NCBI GenBank assembly: GCA_043228905.1
Contig: JBHGNT010000016.1
Location: 17,856,001-17,920,000 of the forward strand
DNA length: 64,000 bases
Direction: 5' to 3'
Source of the DNA: Azolla caroliniana
Taxonomy: Eukaryota > Polypodiophyta
Both the position numbers and the translations under genes were made by a program. Shown here one piece after another: positions 46,218-57,070 of the stretch. A model generated the notes under the pieces. The model had not been told where the DNA came from, did no database searches, and was given only the letters and a program-made list of their open reading frames with translations. Position 1 is the first letter of the stretch, and the number at the start of each line of letters is the position of its first letter.

Positions 46218-46749
46218 GTGTTTTTTAGAAGTTAGGTCAAAATCTACTTTCAATATTTCTAAAATTGATAAATTTAACCTTTAAAATATGTGTTAAAAGA
46301 AAATATTTATAAAACTATCACCCAAACTGTTAAGCCGTTTAAAACCGTTTAAACCACAATTTTCAAACCATTTAAACCGAAACCTTTAAACCGATGAGGG
46401 GTCGAACCAAACCAAACTGAACTGTTGGCCCCTTGAACCGAACCAAACCGTTTGTGAAAATCCAAACTTGAATCGAACCGAACTGAACCATTGAAACCGC
46501 TAAACCGTTAAGGTGCGGTTTCGTGGTTCGGTTCGGTTCAAACCAAACCGCTGCCGATTGTTAATGGCAACCTACTTCATATTTCCATTTGAAATGTAAG
46601 ACATCATCTATTCACACATTCTTACCCAAATCAAAATGAAATAAAATAAATCATTTTGTTATTGCAATGTCTACTTAAGAAACTTATTACAATAAAGGTT
46701 GCCCTTATAAAAGACCAACTATATAAAAAAAAAACCCTAAGAAGTTCAT

Positions 46750-49700
46750 TTTAGGCTATAAATTTCATGTCGTTTCCATCTTCAACGTTGGACCTGTATT
46801 ATAACATGTAACAACAAAGGCAAGAAAACTTAATATACATGGAAGTAAATAATATCTTAAAGAAATCAAAAAATATATTTGGAATACCGTAGGTTTATAT
46901 TTGGTTTCTACTCTTTTCTCCTTTTCCTGTTAAAATAAAAGGCATAAATATTAAGTTACTTTAATATATATTATATATGTACATGTATGCAAGTATATAA
47001 TTCAAAACAGCTTATATATACATACTTGGATTTCATTTCCAAAAGAAAATCGTTGAAAACTTTACAATCGCTTTCGTCTAACTGATAATTATCACATTTT
47101 GCATTATATGTGAGGTTTGTTAGTCCAATAATTGACTCAAAGTCAACCATTTTTATATCTGTCAAATCATATGCAAATAATCTACTCCCTTTAATCTTCC
47201 TATAACAACCAAGTTGTAATTGAACATCGTCAAGTCTATCCATCAAGTCAATTCCTCTCTTGTACTCCACAAATTTATTTCCAATCTTTCTGCGCATCCT
47301 TTGTACTCGTCCTAAGTACCAAACAACATTTTCATTTGATAATCCTTTTCTTTTGGGTCTTGTTGAATTAACATCTTCTTCAATAAAGAATACAACACAA
47401 TCTGAACCAATCCCAATTAGGTTCCCATTTCCATTTAGGAAATTATTTGCATTCTCACATGAGTAGAAGACCCCTTCTCTTACACGTGTGAGTCTATCCT
47501 TTGACAATGTTGGATTACCATTTAGATGACTCACAAGTGTTGATTTAAATATAATCTTATCATCCACTTGAACAAATGAAGAGACTTTAGAGTTCACATT
47601 GTTGTCATCCAATATAGCATCCAATTCATGGCGAATTTCACTTATTGCAATCTCATCATCATTCTCCATACATTCATGCATTGTTAAGTTTTTATTGTGT
47701 TCAACACATTCTTCATCATATTTCTCTCCATATATATAACTCAAGGATTGTTTTGTCTCAATCCCGGGATAATTCTACCATTACCCATTGTGTTTAGGCT
47801 TCATATTTAACGACTCACATAAAATTTGAACTTCTTTTAAACCTTCTTTAAGTGCAAAAACAAGTTGATCATCATTTGAGATATCAATGTAGTCTTGTAA
47901 GTTTGCAAGATGCTTGCCATGCATGAAATTTAGTTTAGACCATATTGATTCTTGCTTCTTATGAGCTCTTGGAAAAACCAATCCACTATCACTCCACTCA
48001 AATTTGGCAAGCTTGTTTACATTTCTGCTACTATGCAAAACATCTGATATATCAAATGCACGATCCATACCAATCATTCCCCCTATTTTACTAAAAAATA
48101 TCTCAGCTCCATCAAACCCTGTGAGATGCAATGGACATTCTAGTTGTGGATAAAAGTCACGAAACATTTTTATAAGTAAAACTACAAAGTGACAAGATAT
48201 TTGTACATCCAAAAATGTTTCCCGACTAATGAAATTACTTTTTAAATTATAAATTGGATTATTTAGAATCCATAATCAATCTCCATATTTGAAAGAAGAA
48301 TGCAACTTTAGATGCAAGTACCACACGCTTGAATGAGCTCTCATGAGGGGATAGAAAAATATCAATATAGTCACCTAATATATGCAAGTATACATGTGTT
48401 CCCAAAGCACCTCTTTCTCTTACTTTGACACCTTCTCCACCTTGGTATAACATCTTTAAACAATTAGTAACATTTCTACTTGCAATTCTTTGGGCTCTAG
48501 CCCAATTTTGTCTATCTTCTCTCTTAATATCACATTCCCTTAAGCCATGTGCATCAATAGAGAAGTTATTATATACCAATGACACATGATTCAATGTGAT
48601 CCATACATCTCCGATTACTGATTGTCTTGAGGGATTATCTAGTGCATTCACAAGTTTCTTTCCATTATGGATGAAATCTTGATTATGAAGACAACTTGCC
48701 ATATCATTATGCATTTGACCTGTGAAGATCCAACCATCCCAAGACAATTTATATATTAAGCATATGCTTGGGGTTAAGTAATCTTGAAGCATAATCTTTC
48801 TTCTCCTACTATCTCCATCTGATGCATGTCCAACAATTGGCCCAATACTTGTGGAGAGGTGTTTTTCCCATAGAGTTTCCACTTCATTCCATTGGCATTT
48901 TACAAAATCTGCATCAAAGCAATTACATTTACATTGTACAACCAATACTAATCGTGGAAGTTTAGGGTGAAGAGGATTCGCAATTAACACCCTAGCATAG
49001 TATCCAACCACATAGTCTTTAAAGGAGCTAACAATGGTTTCATAACCAACATTAGAGTCACCCACCTTTATCATACATGATGAGACACATTGATGATTGG
49101 ATGACTTCAGCCCACAAAAACCCAAAAGTAAATCATTTGAGCTATCCCACTTAACATTCCGCTTAATCACAGTCTCATCCTCGGCAATAATGAAAGGAAC
49201 CTTTGTTATAATGCCATGCACTCTTTTTTCATTTTCATAAATCGTAGCCACATCCTAGAATATATATTCATGGATCCCTAGAAGGAATTTAGTTGTCTTC
49301 CTCTCAACTCTCTTTGTAGTGCTTAATGATGGTCCATCTAAATTTTTAAAAACAAAGTCGTGTAATCTTGGTCCAGCCCACATTTTTATCATGACGAAAA
49401 TTGCCTTTGTGTCTTTAAATCGTTGTCCATATGGCTTTCGAGTAAGGTTTTGTGCAACATCTGTCAAGAAATCCCATAATGCATTCTTTCCACCAAATTT
49501 TCCAGCTCGATGAGCCTCAATAATGTTATTACAAAATCGTCGAACATCCTTCTGTTCCACACTCTCAAGGGATGCTTTCTTGAGAGTCATTACCTTTACC
49601 GAAAGCATTGCAACTTTGCAAGCTAGCCACCATATTTGTCTATGAGCACGACGGATAGTTTGCTTAGAACTTGAAATTTCCTTTCTTGTCTCTTCTTGAG

Positions 49701-50655
49701 CAAGATAATCTAGTCGCCTACCCTCCCCAGTTCCCCGATTACCTCTTTTGACTTTAGCCCTACGCTCCCTATACACCCTCATACGGAAATCATTACATTT
49801 TGGAATTTCATTACATTTTTCACATGTAAGATTATGAAAGGGTTCTTCAAGCTTTGATACTCTTTTACAATCAAAATGGCGAAAACATCCATCAATAACA
49901 CACTCTTGTATCTCATACATCCCAACAGCTTTTGTGTAAGGCTCCATGATTTTGATCGATGAGAAATGATTTTACATGTATTTCTTCATCATTTATCACT
50001 ATGTTGTTATGCCAATATCCCCAAAACAATAGTGACAAACCAAAATAATGTGGAGTAGAGAGCTCACATTCTTGACTAGATGAGGGTTGCAAGGTTGAAA
50101 CAAGAAATTTGCTCAAGGTTTGTTGATTTGAAGGTAAAGCTTCTTGTTTTCATGGACAACCCAAAAATCCACTCATTATTGGTGTACCAGCATGTCGAAC
50201 CATCTCCATTGCCTTTAGATGGGTCTTGGATTGTATGTGTTGAAACAAAATTGTTGACAAATCACTCCGTGGACGGCATAATGGCAACCAAGATCCATCA
50301 ATCTTGCATTTTACCTTCACCATTGCCTTATCTTTATATCCATGAAGTGTTGCCGCTATTAAATCAAATTCTGCATCTATAAAAAACATTCTTCACATAT
50401 ATTAGCATATTATTCATAACTACAATATTAAGGTTTAAAGTACAAACATGCTTGCCACTTGTAGTGTCATTAAAAGTCTTCAGAACTTCCAACGAAGACT
50501 TGATATAGGCCTCGTCATCTATTTTAGATAAGATTATTGATTCATCTTGTTGGCTTAACCCCCTTTGAGCATAATATCGTTTTTCATGACTTTGGCTCTT
50601 AATATGACTTCTAAAAAAATTATTAAGACACACATTCACTACTTTTGCTTCCGTA
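46750..50655 (-). pseudogene. unrecognised multi-exon gene: finger modules plus DDE/RNase H-like core
   Basis: I do not recognise a named family. Reading right to left: a finger-like HIKSQSH module (50448-50655), an intron ending TTTATAG at 50377, then a second finger-like segment (FQHIQSKTH). A Cys-rich part (CFRHFDCKR, CEKCNEIPKCNDFRMRV) and a helical region (NNIIEAHRAGKFGGKNALW) follow. The core has AEDETVIKRNVKWDSSNDLL (49140-49185), GHASDGDSRRRKIMLQDY (about 48780-48830), HNQDFIHNGKKLVNALD (about 48640-48690) and YIDIFLSP (about 48350). A C-terminal part (46971-48212) and small 3' exons with GT-AG borders complete it. The order of acidic motifs resembles P-element/THAP9-like transposases (inference). 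Stops near 50148, 49255 and 47770 and frameshifts near 49935 and 48245 break it. The N-terminus is cut by a TATG satellite. Confidence 0.6.
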
Positions 50656-51394
50656 TGTAATATGTATGTATGTGTGTACATATTGTATTGTATGTATATG
50701 TTATATGTGTATGTATGTAAGTGTATATATGTGTGTATGTATGTACATATTGTATTGTAATGTATTAATTTCGTTTATTGTATGTATTGTATGTATGGCT
50801 TGTGTGTATGATTGTATATGTTATGTGTGTGGGTGTATGTGTGTATGTATGTGTGTAAGTGTATATAGGTATGTGTGTATGTATGTACATATTGTATTGT
50901 AATGTATGTATGTGTGTGTGTGTGTGTGTGTCTAAGAATTTATGTGTTGGTTTATGTATGTGTGCATTATGTATGTATGATGTTTGTACTTATGTGTACC
51001 TGTAAAATATTTGTAGAGTAGTTGTGGCAGCCCCAACAGAGAATAATGGTGAGCAAAAGCGGCACAAGGCGAGTGGTGGCGGCGATGGCCAAACGAGAAT
51101 GGAGGCGGCAAAACGAGATCAAAGGCAGCAAAACGAGGACAGAAACAACAAGGGGAGAAGAGGCAACAGCGGCAATGAGGAGAGAAGAGGAGGGAGCAAA
51201 GGAGGAGGCGGCAAAAATCTAAATTAAAAAAAGATGAATGTTTGAATGCTATGTTTAGTATGAATGTATGTTATGTATGTATGTGCACATAATGTATGCA
51301 TGTATGTATATTTGTATGTGTGTGTGGATATTTGTTTGTAATATGTATGTATGTGTATGTATAATATACATACATACATACATACATACATACA

Positions 51395-51442
<48 letters not shown>

Positions 51443-52010
51443 CGTCATATATGTATGTGTGTATATATCTAATATATGTATGTATGTACGTATGTGTATG
51501 TAAATGTAGCAATGTATAAAAGACTATATGTATGTCCATGTACGAATGTACATACGTGTATGCATATATGTATATACAAATGTACATGATTCAATGTGTA
51601 TTGATGTGTGATTGTAATATGTGCATAATATCTATGTGTATATCTGATGTATATATGTGTATCAATGTGTATCAATGTATAAATGAATATATGTATGTCC
51701 ATGTACGAATGTACATATGTGTATGCATATATTCATATGTAATGTATGTAGTGTATGCATATATCCATATGTAATGTATGTTGTGTATGCATATATCCAT
51801 ATGTAATGTATGTATGTATGTATCTGTATGCATATATCCATATGACAATGTACATGATTCTAATGTATGTATATGTAGCAATATATAAATGAATATAGGT
51901 ATTTCCATGTACGAATGTACATATGTGTATGCATATGTAATGTATGTATGTGTATGCATATATATGACAATGTACATGATTCAATGTATATGAATGTGAA
52001 ATGACAGAAG
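50655..52010 (+). repeat. TATG/TGTA-type satellite with GC-rich island
   Basis: Short repeats of GTATG, (GT)n at about 50907-50930, (TACA)n at about 51367-51422 and the longer words seen at 38 kb. Between 51019 and 51232 is a GC-rich, Arg/Gly/Gln-coding stretch (MAAPTENNGEQKRHKASGGG) that matches nothing I know and is probably not a gene. Confidence 0.8.
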
Positions 52011-52029
52011 GTTCAGCGAAAACAGTTCG

Positions 52030-53330
52030 GACTTGGAAAGAGTTTTTATCGCATTCATTGAAAGAGCAAACATAAATCCTACGTAGTATGCATGGCGGCC
52101 AAATAATGTTTCAACAAATTCAGGAAGCAATGAGTAGAATTCCCATACCACCCAATAATATTAATCATAGATGGGTTGGGGTTTTTCAAGATTGGAAGTA
52201 CTCTTGGCTATGAAGGGGTATTCAGATGATAACACATACCGGTTTTTTGAGGTGGATGAAACAAACCAATTATCTCAGTCCCCGGAAATGGTAATAGATT
52301 ACCCCTACGCTATTGAGCACAAGATAAGGGCCATTGGATATGATGACCGTAAATGGTATATTGATCCGATGATAGAGGAAATAAGGCCACATTGGAAGTT
52401 GTCGATGTTAGCTAAAAAACCGATATTCAGATTAGATTGGGACCCAATTGATTATTAGTGGACAGATCCTTACACAGGTAACAAGTTCAATTTCTTCCAA
52501 TATTCTGTACATTTGGGAAGGCATGTACTTTCAGATACACGTGATGTGCTGCCAGTTGCATCTCAATATTGGAATCAACAAGGTATTACTACCTAGTTCC
52601 TTGCAAAATTCTGGGTTATTTTATGGGCAAGAAAACAACCACAAAAAATATTGCATGTACAATGGTTAGTTGTACATCAGGCCTTGCCGGTAGGCACATG
52701 GTTGCATAGAATGGGAGTATCTTCTGATTGTATTCGATGTCAATTTCAAATGGAAACTCAAAAACATTGTTTATGGGAATGTATTGAGTCTCAACAGATA
52801 TGGCAACGACTCCTTAGAATTTTTGCTAATTATTTTCCCCCATTGGTTTTCACTTGGGGCATGGTGGTTTGGACATCACTTGTTCGTGATGTGTTCCATT
52901 ATGACAATGAATCTATGGACCATGGTTTTTTCACTAAATATGGAAGTGTTCATACATTACCGCTGTTATCATTACAGTTTTCAGGAGGAAGGAAGGAAGT
53001 CCAACCGTATGGGAGATACTGAGTAGTACTGTAGTATATCACATTTGGAAGGCACAGTGTTCTCTCGTTTTCCAGCAAATTAAAACACCACTAGCTGAAG
53101 TGGTTTCAAGCATTTGGTTAGACATAGTTCATACTTTGAAAGGTCAATGGGATGGTATAGTTGGAGATTCTGATGCTAAAATTTCTCAATGGAGTCAGTT
53201 TCTTAGTATCTAGACAACTACTCCATTCTTGACATCCAATTACGGCACTCCTTATTGGCATTTTCAGCAACCGAAATGGTTGTTTCACCCGCCAATCACA
53301 TAAAGGTTCCAAATATTGTAAATTGTTTAT
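52030..53330 (+). pseudogene. LINE ORF2 C-terminal fragment
   Basis: Frames at 52171-52458 (EVDETNQLSQSPEMV, EIRPHWKLSMLAKKPIFRLD) and 52651-53022 carry the zf-RVT region (HQALPVGTWLHRMGVSSDCI, CQFQMETQKHCLWECIESQQ). The plan is that of the LINE E C-terminus but it is a different subfamily; the text ends near WLFHPPIT at 53300. Multiple stops and frameshifts. Confidence 0.8.
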
Positions 53331-53354
53331 ACTAATGATAGGATATATTTACTT

Positions 53355-54280
53355 CTTCTTTTTTTAAATGTATATGAATCTGTGATGGTAATATATGCAT
53401 ATGCAATGTATGTATGTACACGTATGAATGTACATATGTGTATATATGTAATATGTAATGTATGTATGTTTGTATGTGTAACAATGTATGCATATATGCA
53501 TACATGAGTGTGTGGATGTTTGTTCATAATATTTATGTATGTGTATGTATATATGTATGTATTGTAGTTTGTGATGATATGTATGTACATATGTAATGTA
53601 TGTATGTGTATGTAACATATTTATGTGTATGCATGTATGTAATGTATGTATATATGTGTATGGATGTATGTTTGTAAAACTTATAACATTGTAGGCATAT
53701 GTAGTATATATATGGTGATATGTGGAATATGTATGTATGTATGTGTATGCATATATGTATATGTCAATATACATGATTCAATGAGTATGAATGTGTTTGT
53801 ACTATGTGCATAATATGTATGTATATATCCAATGTATGTGTGTGTATGGTCATATGTATGTAAATGTATGAATGTATGTACGTGTATATATGTAATGTAT
53901 TTATGTATGTATATTTTTGGGATATTTTCATGTTTAGTACATATGTATATGGCTTGTATATGGATGTATGTTTGTAATATGTACGTAATATACATGTATA
54001 TATCCAATGTATGTGTAAGTATACATATATCTAATGTGTGTGTGTGTGTGTGCATGTGTATATATGTAAGTATTATGGTTTGTATGGTCCAATATAATCT
54101 ATATATATGGTGATATGTGGAATATGTATGTACATATGTAATATATCTATGTATGTATCTACATATATATGTATATATGTAATTTATGTATGTGTAAATT
54201 TGTATATTGTGTAATAGGTATGGATTATATGCTATGTAATATCTAATTTATTTATGTGTGTGTGCATGTGTGTATATATA
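53355..54280 (+). repeat. TATG/TGTA-type satellite
   Basis: Continuation of the same repeat type to the edge of the gypsy LTR, with TACATGATTCAATG-type longer words near 53770. No genes. Confidence 0.9.
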
Positions 54281-54285
54281 TAACT

Positions 54286-54548
54286 TGTTTGTAAGTATTA
54301 AACCAATGGCACAAAATGAGAGAGAACACTCTTTGTATTCAATAGAAATAAAAAAAGGTAAGTGCGAATTACTAACTAATGACTTGGTCCTTCCCCATTG
54401 GGAACCCCCCCCCTTTCAAAATCACAACTACTTCTTTAAATAGAAACTTATTGGGAGCCCAAACGTTCATGAGATGAAACGTTTGTGCTTCCAAGATTTA
54501 TTTAAATATTCTACTATTTTCTTTTATGTAATTGTAACGGTTGTAACA
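54286..54548 (-). repeat. 3' LTR of gypsy G (outer edge approximate)
   Basis: The inner end TGTTACAACC (minus strand, at 54548) follows the purine tract AGCGGGAGAG. The outer end at TGTTTGTAAG (54286) gives TGTT...AACA symmetry. The outer limit is less certain because a satellite adjoins it. Confidence 0.65.
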
Positions 54549-54605
54549 CTCTCCCGCTAGTCGAGAGAGTTTCGACCTCGAAACTATTGCATAAAGGTTC
54601 CTAGG

Positions 54606-56737
54606 TCAGGGCTCTGGTTGTTGTAGAGGCTCAAGTAGCCATTCAAACCCTGCTTGTAGCAACGCTTCTTCAGTTACCCACGATGCTTCGGATAATGGTT
54701 TCCCTCGCCACTTGATGAAGTAGCGTCTTCTCCCTCTACGAACCTGTGTCTTCAAAAGTGCTTCAGGTTCACATCTAATAGTTGCCTCGCGCCCCTATGT
54801 TTCATCTGGGTGGAAACGTTTTAGCAGGCTAACATGAAAAACATCATGTATCTTGGAAGCCTCCGGAAGTTGTAATTTGTAGGATACATTATTGAGTTGT
54901 TTGACCACCTTGTATGGTCCATAGAACCTATGGTTAAACTTGGGCGTGAGGCCCTGAAGTAACGGCCAACTAGCCGAATTGACAAGTACTAAATCCCCTG
55001 GGTAAAACTCCACGTGTTCCCGTTTCTTATTGACACGATTGATCATCTGTGACTTTGTTTTTATGAGATGCTCTTGTGCTGCTTGCATCCGGTCCTTCCA
55101 CTCCTCCAAAAAACGAGACACATCCAATTCCTCTACTTGTGTCTTCTTATTTGTATGCAATAAAGCAATCGGTGTGAGGACTTCTTTACCTGTGGCGAGC
55201 TCGAATGGAGAGAATCCCGTTGATGAATGGATTGCAGCATTGTAACAAAATTCGAGCATGTCGATGTGTTCCACCCAGTCCGTCTGATCCGCTTTGACAT
55301 AACATCGAATGTAGTCCTCGATGCCTTGATTGAGTCGCTCAGTTTGCCCGTCTGTTTGCGGATGTGCGGATGATGACATACGGAGCTGTGTGCCTAGAAT
55401 CCGAAACAATTCTTGCCAAAATCCACTAGTGAACCTTGGATCCCTATCTGATACTATGATTTCTGGCAACCCGTGATACTTAAAAACATGTTTAAAAAAC
55501 AAGTGTGCTACATGTTGCGCTGTTAGAGGTGGCTTTGCCGGCACGAAGTGAGCTTGTTTAGAAAAAAAATCCACAATGACCATAAGGATGCAAAACCCCT
55601 TGGATGAGGGTAAATCAATTATAAAATCCATGCTTATTACATCCCATGGACGGGATGGTACCGGCATCTGTTGCAGTAGTCCGAGCGCTTTTCCTCGCCT
55701 AGCTTTCACGGCTTGACATACCTGGCATGAACGTATATAGTCAATGATCTCATGTTCCATTCTTGGCCACACGAAGAACTTTTTAACAGCTTTTAATGTG
55801 CGCTTTTGTCCCCCATGCCCGGCCATGTGGCAATCATGTAATTCCCTTAGTATCTTTGCCTTTAGTGATATATTATTCGGGATTACTATTTTATCATCAC
55901 TCCACAATAAGCCGTCCTGCAACTTGTACATTCCATGAGTTATGCTCCCATTCATGACTTTGGTTACTAATTCGCGCATCTCTGCATCCTCTGTTTGTGC
56001 TTGTCGTACTTCATCTATCCATCCTTGAGCCGAGATGACAGAAATATGGAGGATGCGTGGCAATCGACTTAATGCATCAGGTAATGTATGCAACTTGCCT
56101 TTTTTATGTACAATCTCCAAATCAAATTCTGCTAACATATCTTGCCATCTCATTTGTTTTGCTGAAAGTCGTGGTTGTGTCAGAAAATATTGCAAGGAGA
56201 TGTTGTCGGACACTACTCGTGTAAATTTATCTTGTACGTAGTGCCGCCACTTCCGAAGTGCATAAACTATTGCCAACATTTCCTTCTCGTGTGTGGGCCA
56301 CCGACTTTCTATCGCTAAAAACTTTTTTGACTCATAGGCAATCGGATGACCATCCTGCATAAGCACAGCCCCATAAGCAAAATCAGAAGCATCAGTGTGA
56401 ATTTCAAATGGTTTTGAAAAGTCCGGGAGTTGAAGAACCGGTTGCACACACACTGCCTTCTTCAATTGATCGAAGGCATGTTGTTCACGTTCAGACCAAC
56501 AGAATGTTTGTGAGCCTTTGATGAGATTCGTCAGTGGGGTTGCGATTTGACTGAAGTTTTTAATAAATCTTCTCACATACTGGACGAAGCCTATGAATTG
56601 CTGCACTTCGAGGACTTTGGTGGGTCGTGGCCAATCTTGAACTACTTTTACCTTGGCCGGATCCATCTTGAGCCCTTCTCTTCCTATTCGAAATCCTAAG
56701 AATTCAAGCTCCTCCATAGCGAACTCACACTTCTCAG
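54606..56737 (-). pseudogene. gypsy G RT end, RNase H, integrase and chromodomain, one stop
   Basis: Continues directly from the copia target site (KCEFAMEELEFLGFRIGREG). RNase H contains FEIHTDASDFAYGAVLMQDG. Integrase has the HHCC part (HDCHMAGHGG ... CQVCQAVK), the core (WDVISMDFIIDLPSSKGF; PEIIVSDRDPRFTSGFW; PQTDGQTERLNQ), and a C-terminal VEFYPGDLVLVNS and FHVSLLKRFHP. A TAG at 54795 then separates a chromodomain (GRRRYFIKWRGKPLSEASWV) ending at TGA 54606. The chromodomain would guide integration to chromatin. Confidence 0.9.
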
Positions 56738-56978
56738 TGTTGTAATAAACTAATTAGTGTAAATAAGTAAATAAGAAAGTAAATACAAAACGTAACCTTA
56801 TGATATGAAAAGGTGCACCCCAAAAATAGGGTGCACCTATAACCACCACATTCTCTCTCTGTGGTCGGTTGGTTGGTTGTAGAGAGAGAGACAAACACAC
56901 ATTATCATAAAAACATTCTTTCTCCCTCTCTTTCTCTCTCTCCCTTTCTCCCTCTCTTTCTATTTCTCGTTTACCATA
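56738..56978 (+). repeat. 5' LTR of copia H
   Basis: Starts TGTTGTAAT and ends TTTACCATA. The target duplication and the primer-site position place the end at TA rather than the usual CA (TG...TA type). Includes a 10-bp hairpin (56811-56838) and CT-rich tracts. Confidence 0.85.
56811..56838 (+). repeat. 10-bp hairpin in copia H LTR
   Basis: AGGTGCACCC and GGGTGCACCT with an 8-base loop; repeated in the 3' LTR at 61815-61842. Possible regulatory or structural role (inference). Confidence 0.85.
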
Positions 56979-56990
56979 TGGTATCAGAGC
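56979..56990 (+). other. primer-binding site of copia H
   Basis: TGGTATCAGAGC, complementary to the 3' end of initiator Met tRNA, immediately after the 5' LTR. Confidence 0.95.
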
Positions 56991-57070
56991 GGTGAAGGAG
57001 TCCAACCCCACCAAGATTTGTGTCGCGGTGTTAATAACGAACGTGCGAATTAAAGAAACGACTTTCGACC

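Larger units (their letters stand above)
40362..46563 (-). mobile_element. hAT transposon, 6.2 kb, perfect 8-bp target duplication
   Basis: The left end TAACAATTGGCAACAG and right end (complement) TAACAATCGGCAGCGG form terminal inverted repeats. ATGGCAAC flanks both sides exactly (40354-40361 and 46564-46571). Subterminal regions (40370-40620, 46320-46550) are filled with AACCGAACC/GGTTCGGTT words. It carries a hAT transposase gene on the minus strand and a later LINE insertion at 45323-46217. 43700-44895 and 40620-41590 hold no other recognised gene. Confidence 0.9.

Noticed and set aside
51024-51227. 67-codon Arg/Gly-rich frame in a GC-rich island
   Set aside because: No recognisable domain, flanked by satellite, and a second frame is equally open; kept only as a note in the satellite entry.
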